DNA from: Tachypleus tridentatus
Taxonomy: Eukaryota; Arthropoda; Merostomata; Xiphosura; Limulidae
DNA length: 64,000 nucleotides
Reading direction: 5' to 3'
NCBI RefSeq assembly: GCF_004210375.1
Contig: NC_134825.1
Location: 42,402,348-42,466,347 of the forward strand
Part shown: one piece after another, positions 10,260-21,199 of the stretch
Layout: every line of letters starts with the position of its first letter
Numbering within the stretch: the stretch's first letter is position 1
Notes under the pieces: generated by a model
Database searches by the model: none
What the model was told of the DNA's origin: nothing
Seen by the model: only the letters and a program-made list of their open reading frames with translations
Position numbers and translations under genes: made by a program

Positions 10260-11074
10260 GTCGTAGAATTATTTCGAGACGCCAGGTTTTAACTAACACT
10301 CCACTTTGTAAGCAAAACGTACTAATACTTACTATTTTCTAAATATAACTATCGCAAGAGACTTGTTTTATGATGCACACCGGTCTGATAATTGGTTTTA
10401 ACAGCATGAGTGTGATTAATTTACAAACTAAGGTGTTTAACAATCTATTTAATGTATCTTCTAAGGTGAATGTAAACATAAATAGTTTCTGTTTCTGGAT
10501 TTATTGTTGATACAAAGAAGAGAAAAAATTAAATGAAAATTATTAGATATTTTCAATCGTATACATATATTAGAAAAAATATCATATGTACATATCAATA
10601 TGAGGACAATATCAAATTAATTTTAAAAGTACTACTTGGAAGAAAAGCGATAAAAGGTCTAAAATTATAGTGCATAGTAGAGACGAAACTCAACGACATT
10701 ATCAGTCAAAATTAAACTTAGAAACAGATGATAATATTACAAATGTCAGCAATCGGTTTATCTCTATTTAAAGTTTGCTTTTAAAACATATAGCAATTTT
10801 CCAATTATATAAATTTCAACGCTAAAATGCACCTCAGAAAAACAAATTAAAAGTACAAATATTTATCTGGTCTCATAATTCGTTAATCATACTTATCTAC
10901 TTTATACCAAAATAGATCTTAATTTTACTAACTTGAAAGCTTTCATGTAAAGTTCATCACAAAAAATTCATTCAGGAAAATCAACTCGAAGTGTTTTGTG
11001 TGGTACGTCACGTATACGTCATCTCCTCTTATCCAGCCAATTTGGAGTGAAAATAACTTCATCATATTGTTCAT
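10260..11074. other. Intronic sequence, nothing recognised
   Basis: AT-rich sequence without visible repeats, domains or conserved motifs. Confidence 0.45.
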
Positions 11075-11345
11075 GGGCCCGGCATGGCTAGGTGGGTTAA
11101 GTCGTGCGACTCGTAATCCGAGGGTTGCGGGTTCGCATCCCCGTCACACCAAACATGGTCGCCTTTCCAGCCGTGGGGGCGTTGTAATGTTACAATCAAT
11201 CCCACTATACGTTGGTAAAAGAGTAGCCCAAGAGTTGGCGGTGGGTGGTGATGACTAGTTGCCCTCCCTCTAGTCTTACACTGCTAAATTAGGGACGGCT
11301 AGCGCAGATAGCCCTGGAGTAGCTTTGCGCGAAATAAAAAAAAGA
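11075..11345 (+). mobile_element. Family A SINE inside the intron
   Basis: Full-length copy from gggcccggcatggctaggtg to gcgcgaaataaaaaaaag. A short direct repeat (gttcatg) at its left edge and near 11351 probably marks the target duplication. It lies antisense to the neuropeptide gene. An 86-codon frame across it (10998-11258) is SINE sequence, not a gene. Confidence 0.88.
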
Positions 11346-11532
11346 ATATCGTTCATGTAACGTGCATTTTACAAATACAGAGGAAAATCTATGATATTTG
11401 CAGAATCAAGGATAATTTGACTGAACTTTCATGTATGAAAACTATAAAGGGAAATGCCTGACCTCTGTTTTTCTGGAGATTTTCTGTCAATGTTGACGAA
11501 CGTGAGAAACAGATAGCTGCATTAAAACAAGA

Positions 11533-11975
11533 AGACTAGTAAATATCAGGTAAGACTGGTGACGATATGTCAAGACTATTAAATATCAGGCAAGACTGGT
11601 GACGAGATGTCAAGACTATTAAATATCAGGTAAGACTGGTGACGATATGTCAAGACTATTAAATATCAGGCAAGACTGGTGACGATATGTCAAGACTATT
11701 AAATATCAGGTAAGACTGGTGACGAGATATCAAGACTATTAAATATCAGGCAAGACTGGTGACGAATATCAGGCAAGATGTCAAGACTATTAAATATCAC
11801 TGGTGGTATGACTATTAAATATCAGGTATGATTGGTGACGAGATATCAATACTATTAAATATCAGGTATAACTGGTGATGAGATGTCAATACTATTAAAT
11901 ATCAGGTAAGACTGGTGACGAGATGTCAATACTATTAAATATCAGGTAAGACTGGTGACGAGATGTCAACAGTCG
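11533..11975. repeat. 40-bp minisatellite (about 11 copies)
   Basis: The unit is aagactattaaatatcaggt plus aagactggtgacgatatgtc. Units with aaatatcagg start at 11541, 11581, 11621, 11661, 11701 and 11741. A scrambled, partly deleted stretch follows around 11765-11815, then about four more regular units to 11969. Every unit contains CAGGTAAGACT or CAGGCAAGACT; the former is a good 5' splice-site match on the plus strand, opposite to the host gene. Confidence 0.92.
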
Positions 11976-12253
11976 TATGTGTGACGAACATTCTGTCAGA
12001 GGTAAGTGATGCATTTGACCGTTGCTTATATTATTATGTACCTGCATCGTACTGTAGAATCAAATATAATGGACATCGTAGTGAAGTTTCCGAATCCTTT
12101 ATAGTTTTATAATAGACGAATCCAAATGACTTGACAGTAAAAGCATTCATACTTAGATCTGTGACAAAAACACATGCTTATTAATTAATATAACTAGGGT
12201 TCTGTCACATTAACATCATAAAGTGTTTCTACATTTTAAAATCCTATATTCAG

Positions 12254-12273
12254 TTGTGTGTGTGTGTGTGTGT
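12254..12273. repeat. TG dinucleotide microsatellite
   Basis: About ten TG units follow cagt in the intron. Confidence 0.9.
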
Positions 12274-13954
12274 AGTAGCCCATTCTGTTCCAGGAAATAT
12301 ATAATACTTTGGTTTTAATTTACTTTCAAAGTGTGATTACCAATTAACCTTCGTCACCAACCCATTACACCGTCAGTTTTTAAGCCTATTCTATCACATA
12401 AGAAGATAAAGGCAGAAAGGGATTTCCGAAGCGACAATGGAATACAACATTTAAAACAGAAGAAACTAACTGGTTATCAACAGATGTAACACAGAAGGTT
12501 TGCGTAGCCTTTATGTTCCTTCAGTGATTCTCGAAAAACAACTAACCAATCGCTATCAATATACGACAGCATATGCGAATACCTTTCAAATGGGCAGTGT
12601 GAAAACTGGCATAAATGTGGCTAGTCTTGAAGCCATACATGTTGATAAGATTTCTTTAAGAAGAAAAAAATCAATTGTTGAAAAATGAGTCAAGAAGTTT
12701 TCAGTTTACGAAGAGATCATATTAAATTATGATAAAGTTAAACGTTTCATTCCTTTACAGCCTGATAAGACATTTAAACACTCATACGAACAATCTATAT
12801 AATATTTAACAGAAAGCTTTATGCTCCAAGTATTCAAGCAACTTCTGTTAACATGAATGACATAACGTATAAATGTCTCTAAACAGTACTTAGCCAATTT
12901 ATTTGAGGTGCGTGTTCCAAGAATCTCCAAAATGTTGAACAATGTAATTAATATCATATACTTTACTTTGGCTCTACTCTTGTTTTGGTTTTTGGCTACA
13001 AACAGAAAAATTGAGAAAAAATGAATTTAGTTTTTTTAAGGATTTTTTTTCTTTAAAGTAAATGCATAATCGTTTGCTTCGAAATATTTATTAAACGACT
13101 AAGTGACTTGAAAACTCGTGCTGAAATGTATTCCATAACTTCGAAAAGATGATTAACCGCTGTTTGCCACAGGCAAACAAACCCCGTTTTCCCCACATCT
13201 GTTATCACTCCAAAATGGCGGCACAAACACCAGGAAGTGGCGTGGCTGCGAAACCTATATATCACAACAACAAACGATTTTATTGTAGCTTCATTTTATA
13301 AAGTTCAATTTTTAGATACCTACCGATAAATTTAAATAATATATACACAATGTCTTATCATAAACATCTGGATTTATAAGAAAGATCACTCAAAACCTTC
13401 TGCAAATGGATTTATTGTCTGATATGTAGACAAATAGTGTTTTCATCTGTTGAAGTTAAACACACACGATCAATGACTTGCATGAATATTAAAATAAACT
13501 TATAAAAATTATGTGAAAAGTCGATATGTGAAAAGGTCGTTTTGGGAACTTGGTAGTACATAGTTAAAAATATAAAAGAGTGTTCATCTTGGGTAAAAGT
13601 GCTGTCAGAACGTGACAAACTTTCAGTTGTTACGAGTGTAAAAAAGGAGCCAGAAGTGATCCATGCGATTAATTTACTGTAACCAGATATGTACAGCGAT
13701 ATCTGTATTCACCGTGCCATAAGATATTATATGTTATACGGAAAGAGTGCATCACCTCAGGAACTTAAATAGCTGACAGTGAATTTTATGTTATGTTGAG
13801 ACCTGATTTATTCAGTTTCAAAGTAATCATCACATATTTGTCTGGAGGCAAAAACAGGCAAGAATTCAAGTAAAATTAACCAGACGACTATCGAAATCTG
13901 GTTTAAATTACGTTTCTCATAAAAAAATGGCTCTGCAATGCCTTATTAACAAAG
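12274..13954. other. Intronic sequence, nothing firmly recognised
   Basis: Several short frames (12500-12688 plus; 12727-12957, 13053-13265 and 13412-13618 minus) lack domains. The segment 13130-13265 is slightly GC-richer. On the minus strand it reads aggtttcgcagccacgcca and contains gccgccattttgg, so it may belong to an unrecognised interspersed repeat. Confidence 0.45.
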
Positions 13955-14140
13955 ATTTTGACTCGAGTCGTGGGTTCAAATTCCCGTTACCGTGGGGGGT
14001 GTTATAATGTGTCGGTGAACCCCATTATTCGTTAATGAAATAATAACTCGAGAGTTGGCATTGGATGGTGTTGAGTAGCTGCTTTCCTCTAGCCTATCAC
14101 TGCTAATTTACAAATCTACTCGAAGGCTTTCTGCGAAATT
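13955..14140 (+). mobile_element. Family A SINE, decayed and 5'-truncated
   Basis: Starts within the head (gactcgagtcgtgggttca), retains ggggggtgttataatgtg and gagagttggcattggatggt, and ends gcgaaattcaaaacaag. The centre has internal deletions. Confidence 0.65.
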
Positions 14141-14289
14141 CAAAACAAGTAAAAAATCACAAAAGTAGCTATTTATATCAAGTGTAGTATATTACACCAT
14201 ATTAGATGAGTTATTCTTGTACGACTACACGCCTAGTTAGTTTTGGTGAGGGAATGGTATGCATATTTAATTATATTAAATACGTTTAA

Positions 14290-15240
14290 AGTATTTCGAA
14301 GCAAAGCTCATTCTAAAGCATTAGTTGTTGTTTTCTGCCAATAGTTTATTCAAAGTTCTTTTAGTGTCTATTCGTTGTCGTAATGCTAACTTAATGTTGA
14401 ACTTGATAACATGATCACTATCCCTGTCCAATGAATGATAGGTGAAAGTTTGTACAACATTCTTTTCAATACACTTAGTAAATTATCTTGAAGCTAATTC
14501 TTCCACAGCATGTTACCAAGGTATTCCATTTAGCAGGTATATTTTTGATCACTTAATTTATTAAAGTATTGCGTGACGCAAAGTAACTTGTTATGCTATT
14601 TTCAATTAACTTAAAATGAATGCTACAAAGTATTTCTGTAAGTGTATTTTTAGGTTTATTAAACTATCACGTAAGCTACAGTACCATGCAAGTTTCATAT
14701 TTGCTTAAAATACGAAAGTTTGAAGTAACCTAAAGTCTGGTAGTCTGAGATCCAAAACTTGGCATGCACTAAACAAATGGCCACGCCATGCGATCTTATT
14801 TAAGAATTTCTTGGTTTAAGGTTTATTAACTGGATTCTGTTTCAGTTAACTTACTAAAGTCTTGCGTGGTATAAGACATGCATCTTTAATTGGTTTCATT
14901 TTGGTTATTTAACATGTTTAAATATCGCAGGTACATTCTGTTTCGCTTAAACTACTCAAAAAAACGTAAAGATTAATAGTACATACAGCTTTTTTTATTA
15001 TCTCCTAATTTATAAAAGAATTGCTACATCTGTTTATAGAATTTACTAAAGATATGCATGGTGTAGCTTATGTTACTTCTTTCATATCTCCATACAAATA
15101 TATTGTGTATTCATTCAGCTTGTTATAATATAGGTTGGAAAATTTAATATACTGCATGGAATAAGCAAGTAAGAAACAGAGGAAAGTCAGTTGGTTATGT
15201 ACTTGCTTAACGCATCTTGATGGGTACTTAATGAGCTAAA
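14290..15240. repeat. Possible very degenerate long tandem repeat
   Basis: Blocks such as tttattaaagtattgcgtga, tttattaaactatcacgtaa, cttactaaagtcttgcgtgg and atttactaaagatatgcatg recur at uneven spacing (near 14560, 14655, 14850 and 15045). They suggest an old array with units of roughly 95-200 bp. The pattern is weak and needs a self-alignment. Confidence 0.35.
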
Positions 15241-15629
15241 TCTAGTAGGTATTTGATTGTTTACGTAACTGACAGAAGAACGAACTAAGTTGGGTAAATG
15301 AAGTATCAGTATTTCGTATTATTTTACAAAGTACTACTTTGAAAGTGTAGATACAGATGAGAACTTCTTCAGTTGTACTAGTCAAGTAGTAATGGAGTGA
15401 GATCCACCTTGTTTTCAGAAAGTTAATAATAAGCGCATAACACAATTACATAAAATAGTATTTTACTGTGTTACATAAATCAAACTTTAAAAACCACTTA
15501 GTGGCTATTATACTGAAGGTATTCATAATTCTTTCCTTCATGAGTGACGTCTTATAACATATATTTATAATAATATTATTTGAAGTTACCATTTAACTAT
15601 AGTAACTTAAAGAGTAATACTTGACTCAC

Positions 15630-15729
15630 CAACATCAGTGGCTTTCGACTGTACGGCTTCTCCACCATGTAGGAATAACGGAAGCAAGACTATCCAGAAA
15701 CTGAAGGTCAGAATATACCTGGAAGGCAT
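15630..15729 (-). CDS. FMRFamide-like neuropeptide precursor, exon 1 (signal peptide)
   Basis: The ATG at 15729 (minus) opens a 33-codon exon that begins MPSRYILTFSFW and continues with the hydrophobic core IVLLPLFL, then HGGEA and VQSKATDV. This is a textbook signal peptide, with likely cleavage after GGEA. The exon ends at a strong donor (TTG|GTGAGT) in phase 1. Spliced to 9765 it yields an uninterrupted 731-residue precursor. The frame stays open back to a plausible acceptor (ttttgcag, minus 15747-15754), so a non-coding 5' exon may lie further upstream; I could not locate it. Exon 1 is too short to appear as an ordinary long open frame. It was found by looking for a secretion signal and matching phase. 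Confidence 0.88.
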
Positions 15730-15745
15730 TATCACTTGAAACCAC

Positions 15746-15765
15746 CCTGCAAAACATCAAGCACT
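15746..15765 (-). promoter_or_regulatory. Candidate 3' splice site of a 5' UTR intron
   Basis: On the minus strand the sequence reads cttgatgttttgcag|GGTGG, 17 bases before the start codon. A 5' UTR intron here would be common for neuropeptide genes. The distance from any obvious promoter agrees, but no partner exon was identified. Confidence 0.4.
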
Positions 15766-15802
15766 TATTTTCACGAATCAAAGCTGAAAATCAAATATTA
15801 TT

Positions 15803-15823
15803 TATATATATATATATATATAT
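15803..15823. repeat. TA microsatellite
   Basis: About ten TA units just upstream of exon 1. Confidence 0.85.
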
Positions 15824-15870
15824 TATGTGATAAATAATTTCGACATTTAATTTCAACTAATTCATATCTT

Positions 15871-16178
15871 GGCCTGGCATGGCCAAGCGCGTAAGGCGTG
15901 CGACTCGTAATCCGAGGGTCGCGGGTTCGCGCCAAACATGCTCGCCCTCCCAGCCGTGGGGGCATTATAATGTGCGGTCAATCCCACTATTCGTTGGTAA
16001 AAGAGTAGCCCAAGAGTTGGCGGATGGGTGGTGATGACTAGCTGCCTTCCCTCTAGTCTTACACTGCTAAATTAGGGACGGCTCGGTGCAGTGGGCTAAC
16101 AACCTACTCACTTTGTTGAAGAATCCGCAAGCGATTGCGGCCCTATGTTCCTAGGTGGAATCTAATGGTGATAACTAA
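15871..16178 (+). mobile_element. Chimeric family A SINE with an unusual 3' end
   Basis: The head (ggcctggcatggccaagcgc) and centre are family A. The tRNA-like part lacks part of its 3' end (gcgggttcgcgccaaacatg). At 16083, after aattagggacggct, the usual tail is replaced by about 95 bp not seen elsewhere in the window (cggtgcagtgggctaacaac ... ctaggtggaatctaatggtg) ending in ataactaact. The whole unit is bounded by a 14-bp direct repeat, ctaattcatatctt at 15857-15870 and ctaattcacatctt at 16179-16192, so it inserted as one piece. The tail probably comes from a different LINE. Confidence 0.85.
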
Positions 16179-16192
16179 CTAATTCACATCTT

Positions 16193-18037
16193 AATTTAGT
16201 CAGCCAGTTTGACCGAATGCCAGCTATTATATTTGTGTTTAACACACTGACATGCCTACTGATGATGTAATTACTTAAATGCTCACTGATGCACTCGAGT
16301 AACAATATGACATTTTGTTTCTCTGAACAAAACAAATTAGCTTAGTTTTGTTATGGTATGTTTGGTAATTTTATTTTTCTGGTTACCTTCGTTGTGGAAT
16401 CATTTTTTGACAGTACGTACGTGTTATCAATAATAAATTTCTTTATTAAATAATTAATATACTTTTTATCCTATCAATACCGTATTCGTTTTTGAAGAGT
16501 CACAAATTTTATTTGTTGTTCCCCATTTGAATTTTTCAACGAGATCAATAATTATTCTCGAAAAGTTGAAGCCATTAGTTTTGTATAAAACTCCTAAACT
16601 ACTTGATATGATGCTAATTAAATAATGATTTCATTTTTAGCAGCTTTCATTATATAGTATATTTAAAGTGTTTCTAGTCTGTGGTAACACTTGCTTGTTA
16701 TTTTCTCCACGTTGAGAACATTCTTAAAGTGATAATCATGAGGTATTTCTCAGTTGAGCAGCTTTTCGAGTCCAAAGAGACATTATTTTGTAACTAATCC
16801 CATAAACCTGATTTTTCATTTTTATTCGGAGGGTATTATTGACGAAGTTTATTTATTTATGTTGTTGTTGAACCTAATGCTGCAAATTCGGGCAACTCTT
16901 TACAACGACGACAGCAAAATAATTTAAGTGGGATTTTAGTATACTTGAATGGCTGCTGAAAAGACAGTCTTATCTCGGATTCACTGATTAAGCAACTTTT
17001 GGGTCGGAAGTTTTCAATATCTTAAACGCTATGCATTCAGCAATATCTATGTAGAGAAGTAGTGCGTGTTTCGCATTTACGAAAGTTAATATTTAGAGTC
17101 TGTTTTACCAGATGAAGGTAGATATCCCTCTTTCAGCTGCCTGATACAGAACTGTCGTTTTGGTATTTCTTGAGCCTAGGGTTTCCTTAGATTTGGTAAA
17201 CAACAAATATATAACTTCATTTGTGGATATACGTAATGATAATTAAAGGAACTCAACACGATCATGGGATTAAATAATAATAGCAGAATGTACTTGCTGA
17301 TTTTGCTACGACTAAACCTTAATATAAAACTATCTTTTCCATTAAATGCGGTCTCTGTGGTGACGGAAAACTGTTTTGTATCATCAACTTCTTCCAAGTT
17401 GAAAAGGAATTCTCAGCTAATGAAACTGTTCAGTATTATTAGTCAGTTCAGAAATAACAATGATGATAAAATATATCTACAGTTAAAAGTGGCTTTTATC
17501 TTATATTTTGTTTAAACCTAATTAAGCATTCTGCTTCTTCTGTTTAATGGTTTCATACACTGATAGCAGCTTTACAAGTAATGGTATAGTAATTATTCAA
17601 ATAAAGATAATGTTAAAACATTAAATATCGTAATAACAGTTTCTTTCTTAAATTTTGCATGAGTATTAAACATATAATACAAAAGAATTGCGACAGTAAA
17701 TTAGATATCATGACATTGGTTTAATATCCTGAAATATCGCTGCGTAAGTATCCCTGAATAGACATTGTTTGCACTGGTCAAATTTATGAAATCAAACATA
17801 TGTAGTGCAAAACATATGACTTATTTATTTCAATTACTTTTTTGTATTACTCGCATGTCAGACATCATAGCCAAGAGAAAATTTTAACAATAATCATAGC
17901 AGTATGTATCTGTTAATCATCGTTGTATTTAACATCTGATTTTACTTTTAGCAATATAAAATAAGCAGTAAGACATGATTTGTAGGCAATAGTTTAATAT
18001 ATAATTAGTACTAATAAACACGTGATTAGAAAAAGTG
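16193..18037. other. No gene recognised
   Basis: AT-rich sequence. Frames at 17264-17515 (plus, 83 codons) and 17176-17397 (minus, 73 codons) overlap each other and show no domain. A promoter for the neuropeptide gene may lie here or beyond, but I cannot point to it. Confidence 0.45.
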
Positions 18038-18284
18038 TTTTGTTTGTCTTGAATTTCGCACAAAGCTACTCGAGGGCTGTCTGCACTAGCCGTCCTTAAT
18101 TTAGCAGTGTAAGACTAGAGGGAAGGCAGCTAGTCATCACCACCCACCGCCAACTCTTGGGCTACTCTTTTACCAACGAATAGTGGGTTTCAGCGCACAT
18201 TAAAACGCCCCCACGGCTATAAGGGCGAGCATATTTGGTGCGACTAGGAGTCGAATGCCGTAACACGCTTGGCCATGCCGGGCC
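18038..18284 (-). mobile_element. Family A SINE
   Basis: Reverse copy reading from gggcccggcatggccaagcg at 18284 down to a tail near 18040. Part of the head between the anticodon and the B box is lost. Confidence 0.85.
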
Positions 18285-18554
18285 CGAAAACTGTTTTAAT
18301 TATGAATGTATTTATAGAAGTCCTACACGAATACGCGAATGAAACGGAAAGTTTGTGGATAACAAATAAACGTTACATAAAATTGCTAACATTCTACTTT
18401 TCACAATGAAGAAAACCTTTATAAAATACCGAACGATAATATATGTTGAGAATTTAGTGTTTTGTTAGAACATGTTTGAATAATTAAGACCTGTTCCGAG
18501 GTTTTATCCAAAATCTTACATGATAAGGAAAATACAATAGATGGTCAGCAAAGC

Positions 18555-18790
18555 GTGATTTGGAACGAGGACTAGATTTTCAGGGGAGTTGAACCTGCAT
18601 CTGTAACCAATTTTATGCTCCTGAACGTCGTTGGGGTTATCTGGGTGCCATGTTTATAACTTTGTTTATGTCTCCTCTCACAAACTACTGGAACGAAGCT
18701 TGGTTATATTGGTAATTGTAGATAATGGAGAAGCCTGATCGGTATATTGAATCCTCTGAACAGTGCAGTGGAGCGATGGTATTTCAAAAC
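18555..18790. repeat. Possible old interspersed repeat (copy 1)
   Basis: The segment aatggagaagcctgatcggt, then atattgaatcctctgaa, resembles atggagaagctgaccagtac, then gttgaatctctataaaag, near 41394. Other parts (tgtttatgtctcctctcaca) suggest a longer diverged family. Two copies in the window are too few to define it. Confidence 0.35.
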
Positions 18791-18934
18791 TAATAAACCT
18801 AAACCGTCATTACTAATTCTTTACCTATAACAAAGGCAACATGTCAGAAGTACCCGTCACTTATGTTATTGGATTAACTGTCGCTCTTATAACGCATCGA
18901 TAACATAAAATGCGTAAAATATTTTATGATGTTA

Positions 18935-19005
18935 TATGAATTCGAACTCAACTCGCCAGCTCCGACGTCTGACATGCAATACTCTACCACAAAGCAGCCC
19001 GAGCC
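18935..19005 (-). other. tRNA-like fragment, probably an old SINE head
   Basis: On the minus strand, ctttgtggtagagtattgca resembles an A box and gagttgagttcgaattc a B box about 40 bases later. Stems are poorly paired and the CCA-side arm does not close, so I do not call a functional tRNA. Confidence 0.35.
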
Positions 19006-19288
19006 CTAGACAACAAAAATAATATGTATTAATCTTCATGAAATTAAGATGAATAACTTATTTCAAAATATAAATATTAATAATTTCATATTGACTAAAT
19101 CATTTAGTTTGTAAAGTAGTTTTAATTTACAGATTCACAGTATTATTAAAATTAAACAATATGGTGGTTTTAAATATCGCGTAGTGATTACTTCAAATAA
19201 ATTATGAAGTGTTAAAGTTCTAGTTTTGACAATAATTTTTATTTGCCAAAATAAAATATTTTGTTTGGATGAAGGTATTTCTATCATG

Positions 19289-19550
19289 GGCCTCACATGG
19301 CCAAGCGTGTTAAGGCGTTCGACTCGTAATCCGAGGGTCGCGGGTTCGAATCCCGATCGCACCAAACATGCTCGCCCTTTCAGCCGTGGAGTGTCATAAT
19401 GTGACGGTCAAGCGTTGGTAAAAGAGTAGCCCAAGAGTTGGCGGTGGGTGGTGATGACTAGCTGCCTTCCCTCTAATCTTACACTGCTAACTTAGGGACG
19501 GCTAGCACAGATAGCCCTCGAGTAGCTTTTCGTGAAATTCAAAACAAACC
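19289..19550 (+). mobile_element. Family A SINE with perfect target duplication
   Basis: Full-length insertion flanked by the 12-bp direct repeat atttctatcatg at 19277-19288 and 19551-19562. A small deletion lies between gtgacggtca and gcgttggtaaaa. The 76-codon minus frame overlapping it is SINE sequence. Confidence 0.92.
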
Positions 19551-19562
19551 ATTTCTATCATG

Positions 19563-20821
19563 CTGTTCGTGTAATGTGAATACGGTTAAAGTTGTATACA
19601 TCTAAACACTTGCCTCATCACGCAAAGAATATCCAGTCTAAGTAATACTGTGGTAATTGTTGTTCCAATTAACCAGTTGTGTATTTTCGCACTATTCAAG
19701 TGAGCTGCCATTATTGCATCCTACTCATCGGTTACCATGTTTAGAAAGTAAACGTCTTCCATTTATGTTCGTTATAAAGCGGTTTAAGATATCTAATTGA
19801 TCTGATTATAAACCCGAAGTTTGTTTGTACTTTAACGGTTCGGATTACTCCTTAAAACTATTTATTTACTCGCCTCTTTATACGTGTTGCACATAATAAA
19901 ATATCTCCCGGTTTCAGATATAATGATTGTATTATGGATTACAGCCTACGTTCCTTCCAAGTCATTGATACGAAAACACCCACCATATAGAGAAATTTGC
20001 CTGAATAATAATGCTCGTATCTAAGAACCTAACGCCTTTTCATCCTTTAAACTATTCTAAGTTACTATGTACAGAAATGAATAAATCTTTTTTTTTAAAT
20101 CTCTTTTTCAATTTCTTCTACATTTAGTTAGTTCTGAATGTTTTCTTAAATATATTTACTTTTCAGTTTCAAAGCAGTAAAAATATTCTTAATCTAAACA
20201 AATTATTCCGGTATTTCTCACCAAATCCTTCTTAAACATAAGCCACTTTGCAGCATTATAAGATTGCTTACCTCCCTGAAATAGTCATATTTATGGATAC
20301 ACAAGCAGTTATAAACGTGGCTTGCAAATACATATACATATATGTATATAATACTTTTTAGTGAAACTGCATTACCAGTATTGGAGATATTCAGTTTTCT
20401 GTATCCTACCAGACTTACCTGTTTTAGAACCAAATAACAGCTTTAAGTTCCGGCTGAATTACCACTTTTTTCTTCGAAGTATATTAGTGATGATTTTCAG
20501 AACATTTTAGTTGAAAGCAGTGAAATCATTAAAAAAGTATTAAAAACAACGTTCTAAGCTGTGTCGACAACGTTCCGAACCATCGTCATTTCATCAGCTA
20601 TCATTCACTCTTTGTTTCATTCTTGACATAACAGTTGTGTTATTACTTGTGTAGTCAGCATGAACAATAAGTTAGTATGAGATACATATATTATGAACAA
20701 CTATGTAAAACGTAATGAGAGAGAGTTTACGCTCTTTACCTCATAAATTTTAAACTTACAAAATCAAAACTTCGAAAAACAATAAGATGTAGTGAAAAAA
20801 TCTAGTGCGGACAATGTGTAT
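19563..20821. other. No gene recognised
   Basis: AT-rich spacer. A 71-codon minus frame at 20218-20433 has no domain. Confidence 0.45.
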
Positions 20822-20935
20822 AAAGGTTTATTTGTATTGAAGCACAAAGATACACAATGGGCCATCTGTGCTCTGCCCACCAAGGATATCGAGACCCCGT
20901 TTCTAGTGTTGTAAGTCCGCAGACGTTTTTTACCT
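20822..20935 (-). mobile_element. Family B SINE
   Basis: Reverse copy containing atacacaatgggccatctgt, gctctgcccaccaaggatat and gttgtaagtccgcagacg. The two minus frames here (20764-20970, 20802-21032) are shadows of it. Confidence 0.75.
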
Positions 20936-21199
20936 TTACTAATTCGCCTATATAGATGGGGTATAAACATAAACTCATCATATTTTCATAACATAATATG
21001 TTACTAACTTTAGATAACAATGAATTACACAACTAATTATAATATTCATATTATTATACACTGTCAAGAAGAATACTGATGAGACATTTATCAAATAACA
21101 AGACGGTGAACACTCACAAAATATTACTGCAGCATCTCACACAGTACATACACCTGTAGATTCTCATTCACCAAATGGCCACGATCACTGTAGATATTA

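Larger units (their letters stand above)
9766..15629 (-). other. Intron of the neuropeptide gene (5.86 kb, phase 1)
   Basis: On the minus strand the donor is TTG|GTGAGT (first intron base 15629). The acceptor is a pyrimidine-rich tract ending ctttcag (last base 9766). Joining the flanks gives codon G|AT (Asp) and keeps the frame open across both exons. The intron holds a degenerate 62-bp repeat, a family A SINE, a 40-bp minisatellite, a TG microsatellite and a decayed SINE. A 151-codon minus frame near the 3' end (9803-10258) is explained by the 62-bp repeat and is not a credible exon. Confidence 0.85.

Noticed and set aside
10998..11258. An 86-codon plus-strand frame with a similar SRATRNPRVAGS string.
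   Set aside because: Translation of a family A SINE inside the intron.
11533..11975. A CRISPR-like array.
   Set aside because: The 40-bp units are contiguous with no unique spacers, and the surrounding DNA is eukaryotic intronic sequence.
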